Made by a program: the position numbers and the translations under genes. Of a stretch of 64,000 bases of DNA, positions 1 through 10,143 are shown one piece after another. Below the pieces are notes generated by a model, which was not told the origin of the DNA, ran no database searches, and worked only from the letters and a program-made list of their open reading frames with translations. The stretch spans positions 7,705,427 to 7,769,426 of the forward strand of contig JASSKH010000010.1 of NCBI GenBank assembly GCA_031763025.1, written 5' to 3'. Position 1 is the first letter of the stretch, and each line of letters opens with the position of its first letter. Source of the stretch: Macrocystis pyrifera. Lineage: Eukaryota; Sar; Phaeophyceae; Laminariales; Laminariaceae.

Positions 1-177
1 TCTGTTGGTTTGCCTGTTCGTTTGTTTGTTTGTTTTTGTTTGTTTGTTTGTTTGTCTGTTCAGGTGTGTTTGTTTTTCTTTGTTTCTTTGTTTTTACAGT
101 ACAGCGACCAAGACTCGGATTCATCTTTTATCGTGTGCTTCGAAGGAACAGATCCGCTTTAGCGTCGAGGGATCGCC

Positions 178-1458
178 ATGGAGGGCGTGGCGTCCAACAA
201 CACCCAGGCGGTCATCAAGAACTGCCCCGTCTTTGCCGGCAGGAACAAGGAGTGGTTTCAAGAATACAAGAGCAAGCTGCGCGTCTGCCTGTCTCTCTAC
301 AGCAAGGCCGTATTCGAAGTGTTTCAAGGCGAGGCCCAGCCATCACCTACTCTGGGCAGCACCGACACCGCGACGCTTAATGCTGTCGCTGAGCACAAAT
401 GGCTACAGGCGAACCAAGATCTCTGGAGTGTTCTACTTCTCACCACATCTGGCTCCGCCAACAACACCGTCAAGAAGTTCGAGGGGAAGCGGCCAGAAGA
501 TGGAGCGGGGCATGGACAGCTGGCGTGGAAGGCTCTGACTGAGAAGTACAACGGCCACACTAAGGAGGCCAGAAGGGCGTGCCACGAGAAACTCGTCAAC
601 ACGAAGATGGAGCCCGGCCAGGATCCGGACGACTTCTTTTTCGTTCTGGACGAATGCCGTGACCTCCTCGAGGAAATGGGACAGACAGTACACGACGAGA
701 GGTACGAGGACATCATTCTCCAAGCCCTTCCGCCCGAGTACGAGAGGGTACGAACCGCCAGCTACGAGAGGCGAAACTTTGGACTGGACGACATTCGGCA
801 CATGGTACACACTATGTACGTCGACAACCTTTCGCGCTCTGTCAACGCTAAGCCGATCGCAGGCCGCGGCATTGCCATGAAGGTGGTGGGGCACACCAGC
901 AGTGACGTGCAGTGCAACTACTGCAAAGGATTCGGACACGTAACGCAGGACTGCGCCATCTTGAAGAAGGACCACCGGCGTGGGCCCAATCCGGGGGGTC
1001 AACAACATCAGCGAAAACAGCACTTTCCTCGCCACGGAAAAGCAGGATCAGGAGACGCGAGGAGAGGGGGAGATAGAAATCAGTGGTGCTCCTTCCATAA
1101 GAGCACTACGCATAGCGATGCGGATTGCCGCACCCAGCATGGTGTCGGCAGTGCAAACGCCGGTAACGCCAACTATGCCGCTAACTACATCGACCACCCG
1201 ATCTCGTTCACCGCAGTGGAAGCGCCGACGGAGGAGGAAGCATTTTGGCCATTCGGCCCCACGGATGAACCAGTCGACACCAGTGGGCTGTTCGGATCTT
1301 TCGGCGGCGTCAGCGGAGAAGAGGCTGGTGAGTCGCTCTTCATGGTCGAGGAAGAACCGGCCCATCAACTGGGATTCCGAGAGCACATCGTCGGGGGTTT
1401 GACGGCCGTGACCCGTGCTCTAGTGATGGTGGCTATTCTCCACTATCTGTGGCTCTAG
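178..1458 (+). CDS. gag: Copia Gag (E1)
   Basis: A 426-residue nucleocapsid precursor that packages element RNA in cytoplasmic virus-like particles. Residues ~10-225 resemble the UBN2-type Gag region of copia elements. A CCHC zinc knuckle, CNYCKGFGHVTQDC, follows at ~246-259, then a basic Gly/Gln/Arg-rich stretch and a second Cys/His cluster starting WCSFHK. ATG 178 has a good context (GCC ATG G). The C-terminus (about the last 20 residues) is hydrophobic, which is unusual for Gag. The frame ends at TAG 1456-1458, but the same frame stays open beyond it and encodes the protease, so the stop is either a recoding site or a nonsense mutation. Confidence 0.9.
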   Translation: MEGVASNNTQAVIKNCPVFAGRNKEWFQEYKSKLRVCLSLYSKAVFEVFQGEAQPSPTLGSTDTATLNAVAEHKWLQANQDLWSVLLLTTSGSANNTVKKFEGKRPEDGAGHGQLAWKALTEKYNGHTKEARRACHEKLVNTKMEPGQDPDDFFFVLDECRDLLEEMGQTVHDERYEDIILQALPPEYERVRTASYERRNFGLDDIRHMVHTMYVDNLSRSVNAKPIAGRGIAMKVVGHTSSDVQCNYCKGFGHVTQDCAILKKDHRRGPNPGGQQHQRKQHFPRHGKAGSGDARRGGDRNQWCSFHKSTTHSDADCRTQHGVGSANAGNANYAANYIDHPISFTAVEAPTEEEAFWPFGPTDEPVDTSGLFGSFGGVSGEEAGESLFMVEEEPAHQLGFREHIVGGLTAVTRALVMVAILHYLWL

Positions 1459-1746
1459 TTTGGCAACTCCCTTTATGCCCGAATGGTCAAGAACACCTAT
1501 GGACAGCCCGAAGTCTCTGGGGGCGTCACCAGTACGGAAGATGGGTCGGCACTCACGATCGGTCCCACCGCGAGGCCGCGGACAGGGTGCAGCAACGACT
1601 CCGTAAATGTGCTGGTGGACAGTGGCGCGTCAGGACATTATTTCGACGACGCCATCATCCCCGGATTTCGGGACAGACTGGAAGAGTACAAGGTGTTGGA
1701 CGTGCCACGAAAAATCTCAACCCCCAGGGGGGGGGGGGGAAATTGA
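1459..1746 (+). CDS. Copia aspartic protease segment (E1), in frame with gag after TAG
   Basis: This segment continues the gag frame directly after TAG 1456-1458. It carries the retropepsin active-site motif VLVDSGASGHYF, with DSGA at about 1618-1629, which cleaves the Gag-Pol polyprotein. The frame is lost at a 13-G run (1727-1739), beyond which the homologous protein continues in another frame. A miscounted homopolymer or a slippage indel there is the simplest explanation. An ATG at 1483 could act as an independent start, but copia proteases are normally made as part of Gag-Pol. Confidence 0.8.
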   Translation, partial: FGNSLYARMVKNTYGQPEVSGGVTSTEDGSALTIGPTARPRTGCSNDSVNVLVDSGASGHYFDDAIIPGFRDRLEEYKVLDVPRKISTPRGGGGN

Positions 1747-4700
1747 ATGGCACTGCGCAGGGAGTGCTCCGGGGCCACGTCATCGACGACATAGGAGTGC
1801 GACGGTTAATTGAACTTTCGTGTCTGATTGTGCCTGGCCTAGGACGTAACCCGTTCTCTGTCAAGCAAGCTGCGCGTAACGGTGTGGTGTCTATCTTTGA
1901 CATGACCAACCCAAGGCTGGAAACCCACAACCACATATTTCCGCTCCAAGAGCTGGGGCACGATCTTTATTTCTCGCTGGACCTCGCCGGCGGTGGCAAC
2001 GGGCCGGAGCTGGCAATGCAGGCTGCGGCAAACGCCAACCTGTGGCATCGGCGACTAGGACACCTCAACCGCAAGAGCTTACAGCTTCTGAAAAACCTTG
2101 ATAACAACGGGGTGAGTTTCGACGGGCCTGTGCCAGACTGCGATGTGTGCGCCGTGGGCAAGAGTCACCAGCGGGCTCATCCCAAGACCGCCGACCACAA
2201 GGTTAAACTCCCTTTCCAACTCGTTTTCGCAGACCTGATGGGACCTTTAACCCCAGAGGCCCTCGGGGGCTACAAGTACATCACAAAGATTTTCGACGAG
2301 TACACCAAGTGGACGGAGACTTATTTGCTGAAGTCCAAGCACGACGCTCTCAGCTCATTTCAGGTATTCGTACAATCTGTGGTGATTCCAAGTGGTTTCC
2401 GCGTCGAGCGGTTGAGGGTGGACAAAGGAGGAGAATTCATCAGCAAGGAGTTCCAGGACTACTGCCTTCAGACGGGGGTGTTGCTCGAGTACGCCAGCAC
2501 CAATACGCCGCAGCAAATTGGCATGTCCGAACGCGTTCGAAGAACTCTTGCAGCTATGGTGCGGTGTATACTTGCCGACAGGGGACTGCCAAAGTTTCTG
2601 TGGGGAGAATTGATGTTCACGGCGGCGTTTCTGGGCAACAGGGCGCCGCACTCTGCGATCGGCATGCAGGCTCCGTACAAAATGCTACACGGAACGGAGC
2701 CGGATCTGAGTCTTCTTCGAGTCATCGGTGCCCGGGCTTTCGTGCATATTGAGACCTACTCCAAAAAGCTTGAACTCAAGGCGGTGGAAGGACGATTGGT
2801 TGGGTACAGCAACAACAGCAAGAGCTATCGCGTGTACAATCCTGCCACCCGGCGCATTATGGAGAGCCGGAACGTCATCTTCATCGAGACACCATCGCGC
2901 CTATTCCCGCCACCGTTGGAAGAAACTTCGCAGCAGATTAATCCGCCAAGCAACGGCATGGACGACCACAACTACATCACAGACGACGACTTTCTGCGCG
3001 ATCTTCGCGATTACACTTCCTTGTTGGAACCGCTTCCCGGTGCTTCTGCTGACCACATCGCCGTGGGCGGGCTCTCAGACAATCCACCGGTGGCTGAACT
3101 CTTGGAGCGGATCAGCGAGATCACTAGGAGGGACACACTGGACGGAGGAGCTGCAGGATCACCGCAAGAAGGGGCGATGCCCGGGGGGGAGCCTATGGAC
3201 GGAGTTTCGCAGGAGGTTGTTCTTGAACCACAGGAGCAAACGATGTCACCCGCGGGAGCGTCCCTGGAAACACCACTGGCTGGATCACAGCCGCTTCAAC
3301 AGCGGGGACATTCGCGCCAAGAAGCGACTCCTGCGGTTACGCGTGCCGGCACTGCAGCACAGTCGTTTGCGAGGCGTAACACTCACAACCGTTCAGATTC
3401 TGCTCACCTAGCGGCGATCGCCACCGGGCCCGCGCTGTCTGAGCTCCGAGGGCTGAGGCTCTATACCAAGGAAACCCTGCCGGATATCGCGCATGAGACG
3501 TACGGAGCAGACTCTGCCGTTGAATACGCCTACGCCGCGACGACCATTCAAAGCTGTTCGGCCGGGGAGAATGCGGAAATAACTCCTAACACCTTTAAAG
3601 AGGCCATGACTCTACCGGCTAAAGCACAGTGGAAAGCGGCCTCGGACAAGGAAATGGCAAGCCTGAAAAAGAACAATGTCTACACCCTCCTGCCGGCGAC
3701 CTCTGTCCCCGCGGGACACAAGATTATCGGCAGTAGATGGGTTTACAAGGTCAAGGCGAACAACTCACACAAGGGACGCGTTGTTGTACTAGGATGGGGG
3801 CAATTGCCGGGCATTGATTGCGGCAGCACGTTTGCCCCCGTCTGCAGGCTCCAGAGCATCCGCATGGTGCTGGCAATAGCGGCGGAGTACAATCTGGAGT
3901 GTTGGCAGCTAGACTACAACACCGCGTTTCTGAACGCCGATGTCACAGAGGAAGTGTACGTCAAGATGGCACCCGGATACGAGCACTTCGACGAAAACGG
4001 AGTCCCACTGGTAATGAGGCTGTTGAAAAGCCTATACGGTCTCCGCCAGAGCCCGACTAACTGGTGGAACACGATCGACAAACATCTGGTGGAAATTGGC
4101 TTCAAAAGTCTCAAGTCGGACCCGTGCGTCTACACCTACTCGGAGTGCGGTGCCGTTTATATCCTGACCCTGTATGTCGACGACGTTCTCTTGCTCGGAA
4201 AAGACGTCCTGGTGCTGAGGCGGATCAAGCAGAAGCTCATGAGTCGTTTCTCAATGACGGACATGGGAGACGTGTCACTCGTGCTCGGGATGGGTGTTAC
4301 CCGTGACCGCGAGAAGGGGACGGTGACCATCACTCAGGAGAAATATACCAAGTCCCTGCTGGAGCTGTACGGTATGGCAAGCTGCAGTTCAACGTACACG
4401 CCTGGTGTGGGAAAAGAGCTGTCGCTGGACCAGCCGGAGGAGAGGCTTCTAAGTAAGGAGGAGAAACAAAGTTTCCAGGCCATCACGGGCAGCGTCATGT
4501 ACCTTGGGCAGGTGACTCGTTACGATATCTTATACGCCGTCAATCAACTGGCAAGGGCGATGTCTAAACCGTCCAAAGCTCACATGGCGGCAGGCAAACA
4601 TCTACTTCGCTACCTGGCTGGAACGGTGGATTTCGCCACCACGTACAAGCAAGGTGGCTTCAAGTTGACTGCATTCTCCGATGCAAACTGGGGCAACAAC

Positions 4701-4787
4701 CCGGATAACGGCAAGTCGATGTCCTCGTATATATTGTCTTCCTTGCGAACGCCCCGGTTAGCTTCAAGGTGGGACTGCAGGGGCTGA
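1740..4787 (+). CDS. pol: Copia Pol: integrase, reverse transcriptase, RNase H start (E1)
   Basis: About 1,015 codons in one frame. The pre-integrase zinc region (LWHRRLGH ... CDVC) is at about 2040-2150. The integrase DDE core shows FADLMGP, RVDKGGEF (DKGGEF rather than the usual DNGGEF) and the Glu of GMSERVRRT at about 2530. A Pro/Gly/Ser-rich linker follows at 2900-3450. The reverse transcriptase has WKAASDKEMASL, QLDYNTAFLNA and the catalytic YVDD in LTLYVDDVLLL at about 4170-4200. RNase H begins with AFSDANWG at about 4671. The frame then runs into TGA at 4787 because of a frameshift near 4735; the homologous protein continues in the next frame. The TAG just before RT seen in E2 and E3 is absent here. 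Confidence 0.93.
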   Translation, partial: KLNGTAQGVLRGHVIDDIGVRRLIELSCLIVPGLGRNPFSVKQAARNGVVSIFDMTNPRLETHNHIFPLQELGHDLYFSLDLAGGGNGPELAMQAAANANLWHRRLGHLNRKSLQLLKNLDNNGVSFDGPVPDCDVCAVGKSHQRAHPKTADHKVKLPFQLVFADLMGPLTPEALGGYKYITKIFDEYTKWTETYLLKSKHDALSSFQVFVQSVVIPSGFRVERLRVDKGGEFISKEFQDYCLQTGVLLEYASTNTPQQIGMSERVRRTLAAMVRCILADRGLPKFLWGELMFTAAFLGNRAPHSAIGMQAPYKMLHGTEPDLSLLRVIGARAFVHIETYSKKLELKAVEGRLVGYSNNSKSYRVYNPATRRIMESRNVIFIETPSRLFPPPLEETSQQINPPSNGMDDHNYITDDDFLRDLRDYTSLLEPLPGASADHIAVGGLSDNPPVAELLERISEITRRDTLDGGAAGSPQEGAMPGGEPMDGVSQEVVLEPQEQTMSPAGASLETPLAGSQPLQQRGHSRQEATPAVTRAGTAAQSFARRNTHNRSDSAHLAAIATGPALSELRGLRLYTKETLPDIAHETYGADSAVEYAYAATTIQSCSAGENAEITPNTFKEAMTLPAKAQWKAASDKEMASLKKNNVYTLLPATSVPAGHKIIGSRWVYKVKANNSHKGRVVVLGWGQLPGIDCGSTFAPVCRLQSIRMVLAIAAEYNLECWQLDYNTAFLNADVTEEVYVKMAPGYEHFDENGVPLVMRLLKSLYGLRQSPTNWWNTIDKHLVEIGFKSLKSDPCVYTYSECGAVYILTLYVDDVLLLGKDVLVLRRIKQKLMSRFSMTDMGDVSLVLGMGVTRDREKGTVTITQEKYTKSLLELYGMASCSSTYTPGVGKELSLDQPEERLLSKEEKQSFQAITGSVMYLGQVTRYDILYAVNQLARAMSKPSKAHMAAGKHLLRYLAGTVDFATTYKQGGFKLTAFSDANWGNNPDNGKSMSSYILSSLRTPRLASRWDCRG

Positions 4788-5137
4788 CAGCGCAATCCAC
4801 TATGGAGGCAGAACTCGTGGCCGCAGCGCTAGCGATTAAGGAAGCGGTGTTCTGCTCTAACATGATGAAGGAACTGAGATTCGGCACGCGCTTCGACAGC
4901 GTACCACTATATATCGACAACACCTAGGTTCTGCACGTCGCCGGAAATCGGACCTACAGTTCGCGAGTTAAGCACGTGGCTCTACGGTACTTCTTCATCC
5001 AGGAACTAGTCAAGGAGGGCAGAATCACCGTGAAATATGTGAAAACAGAGGACCAGCTTGCTGACATTGGCACGAAGCACCTCAGTAAGCAAAGGCAGCG
5101 CTACCTCCTCAAGTTGATCAGCGAATTCAGGGCCTGA
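4735..5137 (+). pseudogene. RNase H C-terminal part of E1 Pol, frameshifted and with a TAG
   Basis: The frame starting within SYILF / VFLANAPVSF encodes the rest of copia RNase H: STMEAELVAA (catalytic Glu), YIDNT, then SSRVKHVALRYFF, ending at TGA 5135-5137. It is one frame away from the upstream pol frame. An in-frame TAG interrupts it at 4924-4926, right after YIDNT, where copia elements normally have a small residue. One indel and one point change would explain the breaks. Confidence 0.85.
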
Positions 5138-5283
5138 AAATGAGAAGTTCAGACGATCAAACCGTAGGGGTTCCTTTTTGCGGGTTGTCTTTACTTGCTA
5201 CTTTCGCGGGAATGGGGGAGTTACACTACACAAGCTTTATGGTTTTGTATGCATTATCAGTGTTCTAGTAAAGAAGTAGCGTT

Positions 5284-5390
5284 GCTTCCAACAAGTGCTG
5301 GTGATCGTTAGCCATGATCGGCGCTTTAGTATTGTTTCTATCGCTTCCAACAAGTGCTGGTGATCGTTAGCCATGATCAGGGCTTTAGGC
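5284..5390 (+). repeat. 46-bp direct duplication in E1 3' UTR
   Basis: The stretch GCTTCCAACAAGTGCTGGTG and the following ~26 bases occur twice, at 5284-5330 and 5343-5390, 59 bp apart, with few differences. It lies between the pol stop and the polypurine tract. Confidence 0.85.
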
Positions 5391-5449
5391 ATGTTCTATC
5401 GCCCTGGGACATTCATCGTTTATGCATTGCGACTTGCATTGAGGTGGAG

Positions 5450-5855
5450 TGTTAAGAAATAGGCCGTATGTACATAGCCTATTGAGTCAATGCTTCGTAA
5501 GTTGCGGTTCAACTAATTACACCGCATTATGAGTAACGGGATATTTAGATGGCCTTTCCGCAGTTCTTGTAGTCGACGAGTTGGAGCGACAAGCCGCCGA
5601 TAGACGTTGCTGTAAGAGGCCATCAAGACTGAGGAACTGGAGTGTTCGCACACCCCCCACGTTCACTCGTCAAACCGCATCTGAACTTACCACGGTTCAT
5701 CGTCCTAAGCCTTTATTGCCCTCAAGCGGCCTTTTTCAAGAGTCATCCATTCTTCACATCCTGGACACACAGCGTGTCTGCTCGGTCAGTTTAACGACTG
5801 ACAGCGCCAACCTTTGCAGCCTACTGTGCAGGAGTATCATCGAATATTCTTAACA
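5450..5855 (+). mobile_element. 3' LTR of E1 (406 bp)
   Basis: The LTR starts TGTTAAGAA and ends TTCTTAACA, perfect 9-bp terminal inverted repeats with the canonical TG...CA ends. It is directly preceded by a polypurine tract, GAGGTGGAG, at 5441-5449, which primes plus-strand DNA synthesis. The 5' LTR is outside the window, so LTR divergence and the target-site duplication cannot be measured. The sequence right after it is TTGTG. Confidence 0.9.
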
Positions 5856-8119
5856 TTGTGGCCAAATAATTTGGTTGTCGGCCTACGTTTGCCCCGTCAG
5901 GCCTACTCTTGGCCCGTCAAACCCTCTTCCAAACATCCTTATTTTATCATTTGGATATCCTTGACATTTGTGGCCGGGTATGCTCGTTTCTTGCAGAAGC
6001 TTTATATGAAGACATCAGCTGTGAGTTCGACGAATTGAGTGGTCGATACTTGATTTATCACAGTCTCGTGGCCAAAGATTTTGGTAGAATGCCTACCTTT
6101 GCCCCGTCAGGCTTACCTTTGACCCGTCAAACCCTCTGCTGAAACATATTAGTTTTGAGCATTGGGATGTCCTTGACGGCTGCCTGTCCAGGGGCAAATG
6201 TACCGTCAACCGACATCTATGCTCGCTCGTGACGGTAAAAACATTCTGTTTTCGATGCCAGTACCCAGATTGGACTTCTCTTCTCCATTGGCTTCAAACG
6301 GGAGAGGCCGAATCCTCCACCGCGTTCAACAGATCATGGCGGCAAGAGTTTGGGGAATACGGGCTGGGGTGGCCGGTCTCATGCTCCGTCGTTGCTTGTG
6401 CGTTGAGGGTTGGGCGTTCCAGAAACGAGTGTCGAAATTCCGATTCGGGCTATTTTACGTGTGAAAGCACGAAGTTTTCTAAAAAATGGTGAGGTTCGTA
6501 GAGTCGAGAAACGAGCGTCATGAGCCTCTTCGGTTGCTGTGCACGCCGGGCGACCAGGCTCCGTGAGGCAGAGAAGACGGGGTCTTTGGTTTCGACCGAA
6601 TGGGATGAGTCTACGCTGCGAGAGGAGTGGTACAGTGGCAGAGGTACAAACGGTGTCTACTATTTTGTTTTCACGCAGCAGGCAGCAGCAATGACAATGA
6701 TTGCCATCAATGGGAAAACTATAGTCATTGCCTTTAGGCACCAGTAATGACAACGACGAGTACTCGTCTTCGCCATTGGGCACCAGTATCACATGAAGCG
6801 TGGAGTTTCGATTGTAAATAGTTTTTTTATAAATTTTGAAATACGTCAGCTGTGAGTTCGACTGATTAAATAGTTGATACTCAACTTTGCAAGCTGCGTA
6901 ATACGCCTCGTCTATATTCCATTTTTAACCGAATTTTACGAGTATTGTGATAAACCGAACGCGCGTATTCTATATGTGACTCCTTGTCAAAGATATAGGC
7001 CAGCGGCTCCCCTGGATGCTGCCCGGGTCAACAGGACAATTTTTAATAATCATTCTGCGCACTGATACTATATAAATAGTTGTAAAGGTGTTTTTTGTTT
7101 TTATCGTGTATATACCCGCCAGGCAAAAATCAAAGTCACGAACATGTCCCGGGAACGACGAGATACGACGACGACGTCGTGCTTCTTCCTCCTCGTGCAC
7201 CACCGGACTCCCCTGTCCCGACTGTTGTGCCAGGGGCAGCCTCGTGCGTGGATGGTGTGCTACTGCTGCTGCTGCCGCTGCCGCTGTTCATCCGCTGTCC
7301 TGGTGCTACTGCTATGTATGTCCTGCTGCTGTTCTGTTCTGCTGCTATCAATAGTGCTCCTGCTTTGTCTGCGATATGTTTTTGCTGCTGACCCCCGTGT
7401 GAGCATGGTTCCTGTGCAAGTCAACTCCTCTCGGTGATGTTTCTCCTCATCTCAACGCTGAAAGACGGATCCATCTGCTTCGGAAGCTGTACGAGTACCG
7501 TCTCGCAATTGACATTTATACGGCGTCTTGGCAGACGTATCGTGCCAGCGCAGTTTTTGTACGATACGTACCTGTACGCTATGCTGCTGCCTGCTTGCCA
7601 CTGCTGAGATTGCTGCAACAACGCAATCGCCGGCGCTTCGTAGTGTCGATGAACTCGATCGACTGCTGCTCAGCTAAATGTTGTGCATCTATCTGTACAG
7701 GAAGTATACAGCACGGACGCCGAGAGTCTCGTACGTGGTACTTTGTAGTGCTCCTTGCTGCTGTACACGAACGAGTAATGCGTTGTTGGGCCCGATGGCG
7801 GACGGCAAGGTTTATATTTGTCGTGTTTGCAGCGTTTTGTTTCTCTTCACTCAAAATTGTTGCCTTTAATGCACCCGTTGGCAGTACTGTCGCACTAACA
7901 GCCTCGAGTTACATACTGGTACGCCCTTATTAGCCATTGCGGGCATGCGCTGAGCCGCAGGCGGGCGTCAGCCCGCCGCGCCGAAGCCCCCCTTCTACTA
8001 TATTGCTTTTACTGTGCTTGCCATCCGACCATGTGTATTATTAGTGTTGTCCCAAAAAAGATTGAGGAACAGAAGGCGATGAACTCCCGAGAACAATAGC
8101 GCAGCATATATATATATAT
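5856..8119. repeat. Non-coding spacer with degenerate ~80-210 bp repeats
   Basis: A module beginning GTGGCCAAA and containing GCCCCGTCAGGC and GACCCGTCAAACCCTCT-like words occurs at about 5859-5940 and 6069-6151. A linked module with CAGCTGTGAGTTCGAC occurs at about 6013-6060 and 6846-6890. E1's LTR sits immediately against the first copy, suggesting insertion into this array. The stretch 7136-7440 is CTG-rich. ORFs of 60-137 codons here overlap on both strands and show no recognisable domain, so I annotate no gene. Confidence 0.6.
7962..7979. other. Small GC-rich perfect hairpin
   Basis: GGCGGGC and GCCCGCC flank a 4-base loop (GTCA). The hairpin lies 140 bp outside the end of the YR retrotransposon. 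No function is evident. Confidence 0.6.
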
Positions 8120-8355
8120 TTTGTTGTATATCCTTCGAATTGTCATGTTATTATTATTCTCTCCGACGTCGGGGGGGGGGGGGTCTCCTGGCGTGGTACG
8201 AGAGCCGCGGCACCGGCCGCTGACTCTCGTTGCCTTATCGTACTGCCAGTACCCAGGCGTTCCCCCCCCCCCCCCCAGCCGACTGGCCGGGGCTCTAACA
8301 AACGCAGTCTCGGGCGACCGAGACCCCCAATGGTAGAAAACCATTGACATACCCC
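8120..8355 (-). repeat. Split direct repeat B2
   Basis: The outer terminus of the YR element, identical at an offset of exactly 620 bases to 8740-8975, including a G13 run and a C15 run. On the plus strand it begins TTTGTTGTATATCC, adjacent to a TATATATATA run at the insertion site. Confidence 0.95.
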
Positions 8356-8592
8356 GCTCTCCTGGTGAGAGCCCCGAATCGCTACCAGTTAATCGCAGAC
8401 AATAATACAAGTATAATACGGTGTGGCCAACACCTTGTGGCCGCTCCGTTCCACCCACCTTCGAAAGAAGAAAGGGGCGGGTGGGCGGGAGAAACCACAA
8501 CAGTAGACCTAGCCTCTAGGCCTATCAATCGGCAGCGAGCAGTGCCGTGCTCTGCTTGTGCACCTATCACGAGAAGCTAGGCGGGGGCGCGG
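8356..8592. other. Unique segment between A2 and B2
   Basis: 237 bp between A2 and B2 with no counterpart near A1. No coding sequence is recognised. It is part of the element's 3' non-coding region. Confidence 0.6.
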
Positions 8593-8739
8593 GACGAGTG
8601 TGGCCGTTCTTCTCTTCTCTCTCTGCCTCTGGGCAACTTCAGCTATTAGTTTCCGTCGGTAGAGCCCATGACTATAAATGATTAAATTCGTCGGTTGTGA
8701 ACAAAACATGCATCTCTCGTGAACGTAGAGATACTCCGC
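8593..8739 (-). repeat. Split direct repeat A2
   Basis: Matches A1 at 14824-14968 (shared from GACGAGTGTGGCC to GATACTCCGC). It abuts B1 with no gap, forming a B1/A2 junction like that of a closed circle. Confidence 0.94.
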
Positions 8740-8975
8740 TTTGTTGTATATCCTTCGAATTGTCATGTTATTATTATTCTCTCCGACGTCGGGGGGGGGG
8801 GGGTCTCCTGGCGTGGTACGAGAGCCGCGGCACCGGCCGCTGACTCTCGTTGCCTTATCGTACTGCCAGTACCCAGGCGTTCCCCCCCCCCCCCCCAGCC
8901 GACTGGCCGGGGCTCTAACAAACGCAGTCTCGGGCGACCGAGACCCCCAATGGTAGAAAACCATTGACATACCCC
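8740..8975 (-). repeat. Split direct repeat B1
   Basis: An identical copy of B2, lying just downstream of the recombinase stop codon and directly joined to A2. Confidence 0.95.
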
Positions 8976-8997
8976 CCATACCGCGGTCGCGTCGATA

Positions 8998-10143
8998 CTA
9001 CGGTGTTTGGCCCCAGACAGTACCCTGGCCTGGCTGCCTCTGCCCTATGTTATCCGTCTCTGCTAGTTTACGAGATACGATACCCGCGTCCTCTGGGTTA
9101 TTGCGGGTGTACGTCTTGGAAGACTCTGGGGACTTCCATCTACCTTCTCTCTGAATCACCCTCTGCGGTACTTCCCCCCCCGCCGCTAGGGTAGTGGTTG
9201 CGCCGATACGCAATGAGTGGAGGCCGACTTCGCTGGGATCGTCTCCTGCTTCGGCAACCACTTCGCGGAGTGCCCCGAGGGCCTCCGTGTACCCCCACAC
9301 TCTGACCTCATTACCGTACCGATACGACGACAGGGGGGCGCTTTCCGGCAACGTCGGATATCCCGACAGCAACTCCACCATAAGAGCGACGGCACCGCCG
9401 CCTGCTCCTACCCCGGAACGCGCCCCGAAGGCGTCGTCCCGTGTGCGCACGATAACCGATCCTTGCTGAGCCTGGTCGCCTTTATGGCCTCGAAATAGAA
9501 CCTCGATGCTGGTAGCCTGGTGCCACTGCGCCGAGTTCAACCGCCGTCCCCCCGCGAACAACGCTATGTCCCCCCTCGTCAAGCAATGCACGGGGTGTAC
9601 TACCCCGGACGGGGAGGCGAATATTTCGTCAGACCTCGCCATGAAAAAATAGCCCAACGCTAGCGACAGCCAGAGCACTCGGCCGCCCGGGCCCCACGAC
9701 AGGGCCAGGCCCTGTCCTTCCAACAACGTGACCCACGATATAGGGCGCCGAATTCTTTTCGGGGTACCGGCGACAACGTGCGACCGTGACACCCCTTTTA
9801 AAGCGCGTTTGACAAGCGGCGACGACGTGGGCAACTCCATCTGCACATTCACGCGGTGAAAGTGCAACACAGCTGATAATTTACTGGCTATAGTGCCGGC
9901 TTGATTGCCCTCCAACGCGCACCACGCCACGAACTCAAGTAACGCCTGAATCTTATCGGAATTGGAGGCTGACGTGTCGAAATACGGAGCCTCCCTTATC
10001 AACCCCCGAAAAGCGGTCCAAGACCGGAAACCTGACGTATAAGCTCGGTGAGACGACGGCGCAACCGACTGGCGGATGAGCTGGCTGCCAGCACTCCTGA
10101 GCATAGCGCGACGCCCGTTGGCCCCAAGACCTGTCGGCGCCAA
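8998..10143 (-). CDS. Tyrosine recombinase of the YR retrotransposon
   Basis: About 380 residues. It joins the circular DNA intermediate to the genome through a covalent 3'-phosphotyrosine. Visible family residues are the first catalytic Arg in FFMARSDEI (residue ~170), the HxxR box in HSLRIGA (~318-321) and the nucleophile Tyr in SSKTYTR (~349), giving the R...HxxR...Y signature. The N-terminal part (APSSHRAYTSGFRSW) is a SAM-like DNA-binding segment. The frame overlaps the end of the RT-RNase H frame by about 145 bp. No ATG is obvious near the upstream limit, so the true start is unclear. It ends in TAG (8998-9000); the same frame then stays open for about 160 codons through B1/A2. Confidence 0.93.
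   Translation of the reverse strand: MAPTGLGANGRRAMLRSAGSQLIRQSVAPSSHRAYTSGFRSWTAFRGLIREAPYFDTSASNSDKIQALLEFVAWCALEGNQAGTIASKLSAVLHFHRVNVQMELPTSSPLVKRALKGVSRSHVVAGTPKRIRRPISWVTLLEGQGLALSWGPGGRVLWLSLALGYFFMARSDEIFASPSGVVHPVHCLTRGDIALFAGGRRLNSAQWHQATSIEVLFRGHKGDQAQQGSVIVRTRDDAFGARSGVGAGGGAVALMVELLSGYPTLPESAPLSSYRYGNEVRVWGYTEALGALREVVAEAGDDPSEVGLHSLRIGATTTLAAGGEVPQRVIQREGRWKSPESSKTYTRNNPEDAGIVSRKLAETDNIGQRQPGQGTVWGQTP

Larger units (their letters stand above)
1..5855 (+). mobile_element. Ty1/copia LTR retrotransposon E1, 5' LTR outside window
   Basis: The domain order Gag, protease, integrase, reverse transcriptase, RNase H is that of Ty1/copia (Pseudoviridae-type) elements. The window opens inside the untranslated leader, a T/G-rich stretch with TTTG repeats at about 13-60. 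The 3' LTR is complete, so the 5' LTR must lie upstream of base 1. The coding path is broken by a TAG after gag, a frameshift at a 13-G run, a frameshift in RNase H and a TAG near the end. As it stands the copy would be non-autonomous unless these are recoding events or sequence errors. Pol ends in TGA at 5137. Confidence 0.93.

Noticed and set aside
8009-8979. Minus-strand ORFs of 163 and 156 codons after the recombinase stop
   Set aside because: They run through the terminal repeats B/A of the YR element; the open frame is a by-product of GC-rich repeats.
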